A DNA stretch of 64,000 nucleotides. Origin: Apiosordaria backusii. Taxonomy: Eukaryota > Ascomycota > Sordariomycetes > Sordariales > Lasiosphaeriaceae. The DNA lies in the NCBI GenBank assembly GCA_030549205.1, contig JAUKTV010000006.1:2126501-2190500 (forward strand). Reading direction: 5' to 3'. The notes under the pieces were generated by a model. The model was not told the origin of the DNA and did no database searches. It saw nothing but the letters and a program-made list of their open reading frames with translations. Each line of letters starts with the position of its first letter. Position 1 is the first letter of the stretch. Below are positions 44,018 to 56,509 of the stretch, piece after piece. A program made the position numbers and the translations under genes.

Positions 44018-47000
44018 TGTTTCGAGCGTTGGCGAGGTTCGCTGGCGGACAGCTCGTGGGTGCAAAGAGGAGAGGTTTTGAGCCTGGTGGAGGGGGCGGC
44101 CCGATTTCTAGGTAACTCAGCGCGGAGCGCAGATTGCGGCGGCGGATCGAGGGGTCGTTGTCAATTGGACAGGGAGGGGGGAGCACGCGACGACGTCGCT
44201 GCCAAATAAGAAAAAAAAAATGCTTCAGAACTCGAGGTCTGGCTGATAGATAATATGGAACAAGAGGGTATTTCCAACCAAGCCCGGGAGCGGAGGCGGC
44301 GGGTCGTGAAATGTTTCGTCCTGTGATACGGATAAGGGAACGGGGAGGGGAGCTCGAGGGCAGATAGCGGCATGTATGGATGTGGCGAGCCGAAGGAGAG
44401 CGTTGAGGTGACGCTGAGTGGGTTAGAATGGAATGCCTGGGCCTGGGACGAAGGGGACTCGATGGGACGGGATTGGAGGATCTCTCGGGGTTAAAAAGGC
44501 GGGCGGGGAGAGGCTTGGCAGTGGTGGGCTGTGGAGGTGTGCAGCTTAGGTACAGCAAGACGCCTAACGGTGCTACTTTTCACGGGTCTCGAGATCACCC
44601 TGATTCGGAAATTCCTGCAGGAATCGACATCTGGTTGTTATTTTCTTATTTTATCATGTCTGACAGAAGGCAAAAGGCTACCGGCAGAAGCAGTGGCCAT
44701 TTGGGGAACCGTGCGATCAAGTTTCCTGACTTTTTACACAGAGCTTCTGGAGGGAAGCTTGCCTGACTCAATAGGCGGGCAGTCAACCCGGACTCTTGGT
44801 GCAGTGTAGCGGGACATGTCAGTTTTTTTGTTGACTTGGTCTCACCACACTGATATCTCGGTCGACAGCTCTCGGCTTGGATGGGAGGAGGGGCAGGTGC
44901 GCGCACCCTCCCCCACCATCATGGTCATGGTCTCGATATTACTGATGACACGACGCGACTGCAGGTGTGCCGTTTGAGCGTGGGGGTTCCGGATGCACCG
45001 CCATGACGGAACTTGGATGGTGGATTGTAAATAGCATCTACCGTTTTCCGTTGAAGGTTTACGCAACGGCTTGCCTACGACATGACAGCTTCGTTCCGGT
45101 GTGCAGCTAGCGGGGGCGCCGTTGGAGTCATCCAGGCTCTCGGTGTGGAAACCAACCAAGATTTCAGCCCCTTGGCTGCTTGAGCATGATCACAAGGCTC
45201 AATAGCGTGCTGGCGATTCAGGTTGACCACCGTTGACCGACTCACACAAGGAGAGGGCACGCGCCAAGATGCTGTCGGGGTCAACGGTTGGGACATGGCT
45301 GATCTGTGAGAGGGGTTCGCCTATTTATTTAGGTACCTAGGTGACGGGAGGTATACATTGTTTTATATGTCTAATCTCTTTTCTTTCTACTCTGCTTGCG
45401 GACATCATGGCATATGAGTTGTCTGGTGAGGTGGTCGAGGTGCGATAAGACGACACAGATAAGCATTTGCCGAGATGTCGGCGTCTTGGAGGGGCATGTG
45501 AGGGGTAATTACCCAGGTATCTGAGCCGTCACTATCGCCAATGCCTGCACCTGGCTTTCAAGATGTTCGCCTATGATGGCGCTGACATAGACCAGCACCT
45601 CATCTCCCGTCTTCCACGGTCCCGATATGTACATAAGATAGGGTAGATAGGGACCTACCCGGTGGCGCTTGACGGGCATCTGCACAAAATGCACCCTGCA
45701 CCCCCGTCATCCGTATTCCCCGGATTTGCATGATGCATTCCCTCAACCTGCATGCAAACGTGTATTCGTTATTGCCCGGTCACTTTGCTCCGCATCACAC
45801 ATTCCCCACCCAACAGTCCCCGCCATGCTCTCTCTTCCCCTCTCCCGACTTCCTGTGGTCTCAACACCGGCATCATGCATCCATTTGGACCCCCGATGCG
45901 AGAGCGGTACTGCAGTGTCCGCCCATCTTGCAGCAGCTGCCTTGCGTGCAAGTCCTCAGCCAACCACGCTGTGGATCAAGCTGGACATCCCACATCGCTG
46001 CCACCCATTCCTTCAGCCAAACCACTTGTTGCGCGTCCTCCGGCCATGTAGTATTGGCTGCCGAGTGTGGGGAGCGAGAGTGTGATCGGTCTGGGCGTTC
46101 ACCGACAAATCACGGAGCAAGACGGGCCAACCTTTGTGCATACGCATGCAGCTATGACACCCTCACGTAACCCTCTTGTCAACACAAACCTTCAACAGCC
46201 TCGATATGAGACGGTGGATGCTTCCATGCTTGACCGGTGTCTCAGTCGAACCCCTAGCAGAGCTACAAGGCAGTGAGGCCATCTATGCCCAGGCCCCCCC
46301 TCGTATTGGACTCGAGGTCGTTGTCAGTTCTCACATCGCGTGACTGATCACCGTATGACAGCTTCTCATCTGCATCTTCAATAACACTTTTCAATTTTTC
46401 AGGTAAATTCCGTCTCAATCTTTTTTCTCTTTTTTTGTGTGTTGACAAAAGAGCTCAAACGTGATTGCATGTAACCATCCTGCAGCACTCTGGGTCTCAT
46501 CTGATCTCCTTCTGTCAGCCGCTACATGTTCCCGTCGGCCCCGATGCCACGCTCTTCTGCATCTCAGACACCCTATCGATATCAAAAAAGTTCGACTCGG
46601 CATCAAGTCTGGCTATGCTTGATCGGGACACCGCAGCTTACTTCGCCTCCAACCACCCACACACTTTGTCAACATCCCACGCCGGGCAATACCGAAGACC
46701 ATCCCATCTTCTGGCTGAGCTGATTATGCAAAATTCTTGGAAATCCCATAACCCATGACCTTCCTCAGCAAGTATCACCTGCTCGTAGCACAATCCCATC
46801 TCGGCATAATGACGTAGTGTTGATATGAGCATGGAGGTTTCTCAAGTTCGCTTAGATGGTAGTGTGTCTCGATGCCAGCTCCACACAGCTGCGAAGAGTG
46901 TTCCATCTGTCCACCATGTCAGTTTATGTGGTGGGATATGGTCTGATTTGCACTGCCTGCTGTTTAGCGGCCCGGGGCGACCCATCACTTCCGACATCAG

Positions 47001-48459
47001 AGCCCTGCTGTAGCCTCTCCCTCAGTCTTTTCAACTTCAGACTTAACAGTCGATCTTTTCCACCTCGCGTCAAACAAAATGGTTGATGAGTGTCCTACAT
47101 TGTGTCGAATAACACAGCGTGTAAGGGTATGCCGATCACTTTGGTGCTATCACACGGAGTTGTGCTTTGCTCTGCGGCCTTTATACAGCTGAAGATACCT
47201 ATTCTAGGTAGACCACGCGGCAGCCGAATCTTGGCCTAGATCTTTTCCATTTTAAGCAAACACGCGAAAGGTGTGTGGTGGAGTAGCATGGTGAATCAAA
47301 CCAGCTGGACTGAGACATAGATGCCGTCCCGTCTCTGAAGAGACGCGTCAAACGTAATGAGGTGACGCGAGACCTGGTAGCAACGACATATCTACAACCG
47401 CCTCACCCGGTGCTACTGCAGTACCTTGCATCATCTCCAAAACCGTAACAGCATGTGATGCCGATGTACCTTAGATACCCACCCTCTCGAACTGGACAAC
47501 ATACTCGTCTGCTCTTTGACCCGCGTGTGTTGCTAGTTGGGGGATTCATTGGGTAACCCACAGCTTTATTATTTTCCTTGATCAAAATTACAAACAGCAG
47601 TCTTTGATGCGTTACAATGAGGTTGGGTGACATTCTGTCAGAGAGGTTATCCTCGGCGAGACAATATCTCATGTGGATTCTCACATCTCATTCATGGGCA
47701 GCATGGAGGCACGGGTACCACGGTAAACAATAGGGCTCCGTCTCGTATTCAACAGTCTAGTTCTCTCTCATAAACGATGCCACCCCCACGCAGTATTTCC
47801 TTCACTCACTAGTCACCTTGCACTGGACGCCTGAGCTGCATGGTGACGAGCAATGACAGCATGTAGTACAGCCGTTGACGGCCGAGTACTACCCATCGCC
47901 TACCTATCAAGATACAGATTTGCCTAGTCAGTGACCGAAAAGGGACTTTTGTGCATTTGGAAGAACGTTTCACCTCCTAGAACTATGCGTGTCTGTGATA
48001 CGCATCCCGTATAAAAGAAAAGGGTGTGCTACATACCTAAGTCATGCTCTTGACCGACGCACACATGATAGGTATCTGGGGATAGATTAAGGTTACTTTT
48101 TTTGTAATGTCATCAATGTTGATGGCCTAGACCTTGCCATTTGACACAATGAAAGTGCCTAGTAGATATCCACGCAGGAGTTGAACGTTGCATCGTGATA
48201 CCTTACATGATGGCTCGCTGACCCATTACTGTCAGAGTGATAGCAGACATGAATTCATGCAGCAAACTAGCTGAGATATCAAGTAAGATCGTAGCAGCTT
48301 GCTTGATAACCGCTGCTCACAGTGTCACAAAAGTACCTATGTATTGCACATCAAGATACCATGTAACTTTTGTTTGCCTATACCCATTTTCGCCCTTTTG
48401 AACTTACTGTCAAGAAAGGATCAACCAATTTAGAACTAACTAGGTACTAATGCGAACAC
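44018..48459. other. Gene-poor 4.4-kb stretch
   Basis: Contains the leader and promoter of the CCCH gene (poly-A near 44211), one perfect TAGGTACCTA palindrome at 45330-45339, and the 3' side of the tyrosinase gene. ORFs of 60-146 codons occur on both strands but none has a signal peptide, domain or sensible composition. No transposon ends or inverted repeats were noticed. Confidence 0.5.
45330..45339. repeat. TAGGTACCTA palindrome (copy 1)
   Basis: Perfect 10-bp palindrome, extended to TTAGGTACCTAGG. Identical cores occur at 50673 and 53283, all intergenic. Confidence 0.6.
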
Positions 48460-49810
48460 TCAAACATATACATAGCAGAAAGGGGCCCCGCTAACAGTAT
48501 TCATGCTATCCTTGATCTTGATCGCCGGCTTGTGAGGCAAGACATCAATGAAGTCCTCCACTGTGACGTTGGGGCTTGGGGGAAAGTTGCCCCACGTGCC
48601 GGTGCCAAAGACATCCTTGCGGTTGTCAAAGTCGAGATTCTGCCAGATCCAATAGATCCGGTCCAGCTGGTTGTGGTGGAAGTAGAATGCCGGATCATAA
48701 GGGGAGATGATTGGATCGCGGGTGATACCGCCCACGGCCCAGTGGCCGCCTCCGTGGATACCAATCGGCTTCTCAGTTGTCACTCTCGGGTCGCCCTCCT
48801 TTTCAGCGTCAGTATTCTATTTCCACAGCTCGAGAAGAAAAATGACATCAACCTACCAGGAATCCCTGAAACTCCCTAATGTTGTCATAATTGAGAATAA
48901 GCTCTGTGCTGTTCCGGAATGTAGACCACCTCTTGATCGGGTTCGTATTCAGGTCCCTGTCCAGGCACCTCGGGTTGTTGCCGTAGCCCGTCTCGTTCGT
49001 CCAGGGCGTCCCATCAAGCGGGAAAGGCCCGATCCTGACCACCGTGTCGCTGAACGGACCCCTCTCAATGCACCCGCCCCCCGTGCCGGGAGGGAACACA
49101 ACCCTGACGGGCTCGGGATCGGGCCCGCCAAAGATATCCAGGATGAAATCCGGCCTCCCGGGGATAAACACGCCGTCGCTGCCGATGGACGTGTCGGACC
49201 CGTCGAAGAGGGGACTCCCCCTCATGTCATGCTCGTCCAGGCCCCACTCCCAGTAGGGGAGACCTTGGGTCCATCCGCACTCGGTCTCGAGAAGGGACTC
49301 GTACGTGAAGAGGAAGTACCGGTGCCACACCAGGAACGTGGCGCTCATGTGGACAAAGAAGGTGCGCCATGCGTGGGCGTATGCGAGATCGTCCCAGAGA
49401 GTGATGGCTCCCGGGACTGTGCCGTCCTTGGGGAGGACTGAGGGCTTGCCTTGGAGACACTTGACGGCGGCAATGAACTTGCGGCGGTCGGGCTTGGTGA
49501 GGGTGCGCCACTCCCGGCGGTATTTGATCTTGTTCTGGGTGCCTGCGACGAATTCGTTAGCATAATCGGCTCTTTCTCACACTGCTGGGCGGGAGGGGTA
49601 ACTGGAACACGGGGACAAAAGAGATATAATGGAAAACTGTCACTCACAGGTACCGCCACTACGGGTCAGGGCACTGAGAGTAGCGAGCGCGTTGAGACCC
49701 TTAAGAGCGAGGCCAGAGTCAATCGCCGCTTGAGCAAAGTTGGGAATATTGAGAGGGGTAGCCGTGGCGAGGCCACTGGCCAGGAGGAGGGTGGAGAGGA
49801 GCTGCATCAT
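48460..49810 (-). CDS. Secreted tyrosinase-type copper oxidase
   Basis: Three exons (49810-49648, 49542-48857, 48798-48460) give 395 residues. A signal peptide (MMQLLSTLLLASGLATATP) leads into a type-3 copper domain. CuA ligands are His111, His119 and His128 (FVHMSATFLVWHRYFL); CuB ligands are His298 and His302 (GIHGGGH) and His325 in FYFHHNQLDRIYW. All six are present, so it should oxidise phenols to quinones. It lacks the long C-terminal extension of intracellular tyrosinases and ends shortly after the core, as in short secreted forms. Its role could be melanin-like pigment, wall cross-linking or tailoring of a secondary metabolite; no backbone gene is adjacent. The third-exon acceptor is AAG|GAG; GAG|GGC would also fit. 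Confidence 0.9.
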
Positions 49811-51483
49811 GAAAGATGCTTGAGCGGAGAGGAATTGGGGATGAGAGGTGTAGAAGGAGAATAATTTCTGGAAGAAGAAGGGTCTAAAATACTTTCACAG
49901 CTCGTACTGCAAAGAAGACCGGATGTGGTGAGCATCAGGGTTCCATTCCTACCGGTGAGCCGATCCTTGCCCAATTCCTGCCAGGTATCCTAGGTATCAC
50001 GCCTTGTCGCCGGCCGCAACGTCTTATTTTTACTATGCTATCATGTCAATTGGCAAATAAGGTGGTAGCTGTCCCCGTTTTCGGTATGAGCTTACTCCCA
50101 AGAGATGCAAAGAGGGTAGCATCAGCCGTCTGTTGGACGTTAGTAAGGACAACCCTGCATAATATTTGCTGCACGGCCTGCGAAGCGAATCAACACGATA
50201 GGCCCGACCATAGTCGCATCACAGATGGTAGTGGCGGCCACCTTGAAAGCATGGACTCGCAAAGAATATACTGTGTAAGACGCATGTCTGGGAGTGTGTA
50301 CCTGGTAATCGAAGAGGTTCGTTGCACACGTCCTCTACTTTGGCGGTATGCTTCATTGGTACGTGCTCTGCTTCGGCACACTTACCCCCACAAGTCACAG
50401 GATACGTTCCATGTCAGAATTTGACCTTGGCTCTCTTATTCGCAAAGAAAAGCTTTCAACTTTGGTTCTGGGTCATTGGTGGTCAGACAAACAACACGTA
50501 ACACACGGCTCGTTGGTTCTGTAGACAAGACTATTGTTTCTTAGGCGCTCTTGTGTAATGGAAGTGACATAGTTGCAGCTAACTGAAAGCTATATCTGTC
50601 GTGTAACGCAGGCACTTTCATCTCAAAATCTTCAAATCCACCAAGAGGTTCATCAATATTTCCTGGATACCTTAGGTACCTACGAAAATGTGGCACGGAC
50701 GCGCAGTAAACTGACAAGTCTCTCTGGGAAGAGAAAGGTGTTGGCGAAACTATTTCCCGGGCCGGTTGTCGGCGAAGCTGAATGGTGTTGACAGCCCATA
50801 TCGTCGGGCCTAGGGGTAGCCACAAAATGTTGGTTGGCTGTCAAATGGTTCGAGCTGCTTGAGGATACCTGATAGTTGAGGCTCTCCTCCGAGGTGGTAT
50901 GATGGCGATGGGCCTTGAATTTGACAGGGGTATACTTTCTGGTCCAAGTTGCCTTGTGAACCTATCGAGGTGCAGTCATACTGGTATTTGGTGGTTGTCT
51001 TCATCACAAAGTATTTGGCAAAAGCTTTTGTGTTGTGGCGCTTAGGGGCCATATCAAGGTTCGGAAATGCGTGGGAGCAAACAGGGATGAAGTGAGTTGC
51101 GCACTGGACATTTTAGTGGTACCTATAATGTCTCGTAAAAGATCAGGATCATATGCGGGGAATGCAAATTGATCCGATGCTAGTGTAAAATTGTTATCGG
51201 TAACGACAGTGAGAAAGATAAAAGCTAAAGCTAGGTAGGTACATCAGCCGTCAGGGCTCCCGCGCTATTTAACTTCCAGCATAACTTCCAGTCAGGACTC
51301 GGAAAAGTCGGCCCAACTCCCGTTCAACCATCCCCTTCATCTCAAAGTACCCCCATCATCATCCCAAAACTCCGGCACTACTAGTTCCAGGACACCCAAT
51401 AGCCAGGTAAGTGCCACAGAATTGAGGGAGAACTTGGCGACCGCGTCGTGGGGACGGCAGACAGGAAACTCCGTTTTCTCCCA
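49811..51483. other. Intergenic stretch, no gene seen
   Basis: Promoter of the tyrosinase gene and 3' region of the secreted Cys-rich gene. Includes the second TAGGTACCTA palindrome (50673-50682). No coding signal recognised. Confidence 0.5.
50673..50682. repeat. TAGGTACCTA palindrome (copy 2)
   Basis: Perfect palindrome in intergenic DNA, preceded by CT and followed by CG. Same core as the copies at 45330 and 53283. Confidence 0.6.
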
Positions 51484-52033
51484 CTAGCCAGTGATGGTAA
51501 CAGACAGGCCACCGCACTGGATGCTGGACCAGAGGCTGAGTAGACAAATCGTTAGCAATGCTCATATCATCGGTACCTAGGCACGGGAGGTTGGGCCAGC
51601 TAAGACCAGGAATCAAGATCAGGTTCCAAACGGGAATACATACAACCAGTTTCCATGCCCTGTGACTAGTATTAGCAAGACATTCCATACTCCCGGAAAG
51701 GCCTACAGGTGACTTACAAGATTCCCATTCCTTGCCACTAGCAGCAGCGCAACCGCACTGGCCCATGTCGCCATGGACACACATGTTTCCAATCGCCGCT
51801 CTGTGGCATCCGCCGCCACGGCGGCAGAGATCGGCAATTCGGTCGCCGGGGCTCATGGAATCGTCCCAGCGGCCGGCGTCATTGTTGTGGACGCAGCCGC
51901 AGGCCAAGAGAGCGGCCTCGGCGGCTGCAGTAGCGTTGAACTCGACGTCGGTGGTTTCGAGCTTTCCGTCGGTGGTTGGCATGGCGAGGATGGCCGGGAT
52001 AAAGGCAGCAAGAGAAAGCCACATCATCTTCAT
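51484..52033 (-). CDS. Small secreted 8-Cys protein with a 16-nt microexon
   Basis: Three exons (52033-51718, 51659-51644, 51535-51484) give 127 residues. The start ATG at 52033 opens a clear signal peptide (MKMMWLSLAAFIPAILA). The mature chain has eight cysteines: CGC, one in DLC, one in GGC, one in NMC, a second CGC, and one near the end in IQCGG. This fits up to four disulfides. The central exon is only 16 nt but is flanked by strong GTAAGT/GTATGT donors and CAG acceptors, and the total (384 nt) closes exactly in frame. No known family was recognised. Size, secretion and cysteine content are those of fungal effectors or antimicrobial proteins, which is inference only. Skipping the microexon would shift the frame. 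Confidence 0.7.
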
Positions 52034-54654
52034 GTTGACGGTCAAGGAGTTAACTGTTGGTAGTTGGAAGGTTGGAATCTGGAACTGCTGGTAGAGTTGG
52101 AGTGGATGAAGGGAACTTTCAGGGAAATTCAAGGGATACTTATAGCAAATTCCCAGGAAGACTATCACTGTCTTCGTCCGTTATTCCGGAGCTGCTAACA
52201 ACGGCATGGCGGAAGTGTTGGTGATTTCGCTCAGGCTTCATGATCCCACCCACTGTTCATCAACCAATCTACCAAGTTAGTTGACTGAAAGTCGTGATGC
52301 TGTCAAGCCTCTGTCGTACAGAGCATGGTGTTGTGCACTGAAGCCTTACCGCAACTAGAAGGTGATAGACAGTACTTTTGCAGCATGTGGAGATGCTATT
52401 CCCTACCTGGTACTTCATGCTGCAGGCTACCTAGGCTGTGCCGTTGTTGGTCCATATTTTCTAGATGTTTTGAGGATAGGATCATCTGTGATGAATAGCT
52501 TAGGATCTGATGAGGATTGCCCTTGCGCGTATGCTGCGCAACAGTTCGTTTGACTTGGACAACATATACAGTTCGTTTATTCCCGGAGACTTAATAACCA
52601 ACGCTCATCATCTTCTGAGAATCACACGCTGAGCTCACCTTGTGTAACCGTGGTGCTGGGGTTCGTTCGCCGAGCTTGATGCTACTCTCGTTTGTACTAC
52701 GTTGGAGATAGAAATGCCCTTCGAAAAGTGCTCGAGCGATCTTACCCTGCAGCCAACGATCAAACAAGCGAACACACCGCCCCGTCTCTTCAGGGTCTCT
52801 GGGTGAGACCTATCCCCTTATTAGGTACTCGTAAATAAAGAACCTGAGAACTGATGATAGCCTGAGATTGATACCCTACCTAGTCAATCTATGCTCGTGC
52901 TACCGTTCCACAGATACGGCCTTCAAAATCCAAAAAAGAAGACCAACAGAGTTGCTGAAACTGACCGCCACAAGGGGTTTGTCATGTGATGATATTGGCA
53001 TTATCATTGTCGACGGCCAACGATCATGCCATCTCTTGGATGTTGGCTAGCCATTGGATTCCTGATCCTTCTGTGTTGCACAAGAGGATTACGGCCTGGA
53101 AGGGGCATACAGGCAAGGTTGAATGATGAGAAATTGAAGACGATGGCAGCGTTTCAATGCGCCCGGTTAGCCTGCCATGGATGATCCACTCCACTCTAAC
53201 ATGGCGAGAGCGGTGACTTCAGGAAGCTCGAGCTTTAGCGCTAAACGAAGAGAGTTCAGGTAATAAGACAACAAAGCAACGGTAGGTACCTAAGACGGTA
53301 AGTACCTACAGATTACAACAAGTTACGGAGTGTAGGTACTGATAAACAACTGGGCTTTTTGTCTGGGGCTGGTCGTTAAGCTTTCTTCTAATATTGGCAG
53401 AGAATTCTGAAAGGGTTCACACGATAAACTCTTCTGGCTACGGCATCAAGGCCGACCAAGAACTCCACTTGAAATGCGAATCCGGCTGAGACTTTTGAGA
53501 GAATGGTACGGTAGGGTTCCAGGCTAGTACCTAGGCACAGAGCTACCTTAGCTTCAATGACATTGTGGCCATTCCTCAGATGCCTAGTCAGAGCGATGCC
53601 TTGTTTCGACCCCAGCCTCAAAATTGGTAATCAGATAGTTGTTTGCGGATACAGGTAAGGAGCTAAACAAACAGAGCAGGAAAGGATGCTGGGAATGGTC
53701 CGAGAAGGTCAGCAGAAACAAAGATCCAATGAGGGGCCAGAGTCTACACTTCAGAACACATTATCACGGTCACATCCTTCATAAGGTACCTGGATACTTC
53801 CCGATAATATTCTCTCCAAACATTCAACGACTCGAACAGACCTGGAAGCTGGAAATCGAGCCGTGCAAGGCTACCCCTGTTTCGGCAGAGGTTTTGTCTC
53901 CACCCCTTTGTGGGACAATGCAACGTCGATTGCGCAAGGGAACTGCACTTCAACAAACAACATTGGAAAGATTCATCAAAGTCAAAATTAGAAAGTTGTT
54001 AGCATTTAAGGACTCAGACAATGTCTGTAGATGCTATGAGTTCTCTTACCTGAGATAAAGCAGGCAAAAGAACAAGAGCTTGATTGGCATTCCGTCCATC
54101 TCCAGCAAGTCCTTGAATTGCCTGCCGGAATGTGCTTTCTCTCAACCAGTGTCCGTCTGTGCGGCTTGCAAGATCTCCTCCACAAAACAAGACACTCCAG
54201 GGGCTGCACGCACCACATCCACTCCCTGCCCGTTCATCTTACTTCGTCGCTCGCTGCATCGGGCGCCATAAATTCCCCGTTGAGATGGCCATGCAGAACG
54301 ATCTCCCTCCCTCAAACACTTCTTGCCTGGCCGCATTGATCAGATGCTTGCCCTACCCGGTGCTTCCAGCGCCTCCAGCGCCTCCTCGCCATCTGAGACG
54401 TGGAGCTTGGGTGCAGAATCCGGGGTTTGCAGCGACCCTTCAATGATTACCAATTCAAATGAACACACAAGTTTGAAGCATCTTGGAAAAATGATCCGAG
54501 TTCCCTCCCCAAGCGGTTGAAGTGTTTAAAGATGGCCGGAATGACTACCCGAGCCGTGTCTTGTCGTCCTGTTCTATTTTCTCTTTTCCACCCCAAGCTT
54601 AACTTATTTGTCTTTGGCAACAGCCCACATCGCATCATTTCCAGATAATCCGCC
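52034..54654. other. Intergenic stretch, no gene seen
   Basis: About 2.6 kb with many GGTACC-containing segments, including the third TAGGTACCTA palindrome (53283-53292) followed by AAGTACCTACAG. The end is the CT-rich leader of the receptor gene. ORFs of 60-139 codons show no family features. Confidence 0.5.
53283..53292. repeat. TAGGTACCTA palindrome (copy 3)
   Basis: Perfect palindrome within a stretch that also carries AAGTACCTACAG and TAGGTACTG just downstream. Intergenic. Confidence 0.6.
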
Positions 54655-56022
54655 ATGATGGACAGACTCCGCCTCGACCCCAAAATTGACTACGGCCCCC
54701 AGCTCAACGCCACCGTCTGGCTCCTCGTCTCCATTTCTGCCGTCTTCCTTTTCACCCGCCTCTACCTCAAAAACTGCCAGAATCGTGGCCTCTGGTGGGA
54801 CGACTATTTTCTGCTGGGTTCTTGGATCCTCCTCGCTGCCCAGGCCGGCCTCATCGCTCACGTTGTCAGTTTGGGATACGGCCGCCAGGTGATCCCCATA
54901 GAGAATTTTCCCTTTTTTCCCGTTCCGGTAAACATCCTCTCGACGGTGTTGATTATCGCAAACTTGTGGGGCAAGACGAGCTTTGCCTTGACACTACTGA
55001 GGATTCCGGAGCGGTGGATGAGGGTTTGCGTGTGGTGCATTTTGATCTCATTGACGGGGACACTGGTGGTGAGTGCGGTGATGGTGTGGATCAGCTGTCT
55101 TGATATCGGATTGAGGGGCAGGTGTGTGCCAGTGGATGTGTCGATACGGTACAACATATTTTCGTGCAGTACGTTCACTAGGTGTGTTGAGATCAGTGTT
55201 GGGCAAATGCTAATCATGTTGTTGGCTGAACAGTCTACTCGGCCACCATCGATGCCGTGCTCGCGTTTTTGCCGTGGAAGTTCTTGTGGGCGCTGGAGAT
55301 GAGCATAAAGGAAAAGGTTGGCGTCGTGATTGCCATGAGCATGGGCGTGTTGTGAGTGCTTGAATCCGTACGCTGTTGACGCAGCAGTAACAGCATGACT
55401 AATGATGTCTGCAGCGCTGGCGTAGCAGCTGCTATCAAATCCGCCGCTCTTCCTGCCGTTAACAACGGGACTGATCCAAGTAGGTTCACCCCTGCTTTAC
55501 CACGTTAGCAACATCTACTGACAGTGACCAGCCGCCAGCGTGCCCCTCTTGATCTGGGGTAACGCCGAAGCAGCCATATGTATCATGGCCGCTTCTATTC
55601 CCATCCTCCGTGCCCTCGCAAGAGGCAACTGCCGCGCCCCAGTCCCTCAAGGGTATGAAACCTACGAGTACGGATCAGCCAGCATGACAGAGTCTGGTTT
55701 CGGGCAGTCAAGATTCAGCAGAACCGCTGTCATGTCACTGACGCTGCCAATCCAACCCCCACCCGCATCGTACGCCCAGAAGGCCTCACGCAAGAAAGAA
55801 ATCGACAGCCTCGATGACACCCTCACGAGCGGAAGCCCTGAGCCGTCATTGACGTGTAAACGAAAGCTCGGACAGGCCAACCAAGACAGCGATGATGACA
55901 ACGATAGTTTTGAGATGACCAATTATGGGCGAAGCCGTCCGCAAAGTTCACAGAGCCACCATGCTGTCGGTAGGCCGCAGAGTCCGCTGGACTTTATCGG
56001 ACAGGACCCCGCACCGAGATGA
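54655..56022 (+). CDS. Fungal rhodopsin-like / Pth11-related seven-TM receptor
   Basis: Four exons (54655-55168, 55234-55351, 55415-55479, 55532-56022) give 395 residues. About seven hydrophobic segments are visible, the first two being ATVWLLVSISAVFLF and DDYFLLGSWILLAAQAGLIA. The motif WWDDYFLL between helices 1 and 2, Arg/Tyr after helix 1 (TRLYLK), and FLPWKFLWALEMSIKEKVGV before helix 6 are typical of the fungal rhodopsin/SAT4 domain family. There is no CFEM domain at the N-terminus. The C-terminal 130 residues are a Ser-rich cytosolic tail with an acidic DSDDDNDSFEMTNYGR patch. It is presumably a plasma-membrane sensor; ligand unknown. Exon phases agree at every junction. Confidence 0.88.
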
Positions 56023-56509
56023 GCTTTCCTGATGATTGGGAAGGTCGAACACCAGAAAAAGGACCAGAAAAGCATGATAAATGCTGCTGAACAGGCGCCC
56101 GCCCTCCACCAATACGGGCAGCTGCAAAACATCCTCTTGAGCTCCGACTGACAGAGATATGAAGTTTATTGTCCTCATTAGTGAAGCCATGCTGATAGCA
56201 AAGCAGAATTGTGGTTTCCATCTTCTGCCATGTTGAGCTACTCGGTGACAGACACGTCGATAAGACAACTTTCAGCTGAAAGACAGAAATCGGGCAATGC
56301 ACATTTGGCGTAGCTGGAGAACCGTATCGCTCTCTGAGTGGCTACCAGCACAGGCGTCTCAGCCAGATGATATGCAGACTGCTGCATACGGTAGAGGATC
56401 CCAGACACAGCTTGGCCGGGTTCAGGCAGATGCGCTCCAGGGTGATAACGTAATAGTTGTATATTTGGTAGAGATAGATGTTGAGAGTGAAAATCCAAGT
56501 GAGGCCAGA
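56023..56509. other. Convergent 3' intergenic region
   Basis: Between the receptor gene and the opposing YwbE-type gene. No coding signal beyond short shadow ORFs. Confidence 0.5.

Noticed and set aside
45669..46170. Overlapping plus-strand ORFs of 99-146 codons in the gene-poor region
   Set aside because: Three frames are open together in C-rich DNA, with no signal peptide, domain or splice structure. Judged random.
1..49810. One large biosynthetic cluster linking both P450s, the PKS and the tyrosinase
   Set aside because: These genes are separated by chitin-related, signalling and housekeeping genes over tens of kilobases. Only the PKS-FSH1 pair has positional support.
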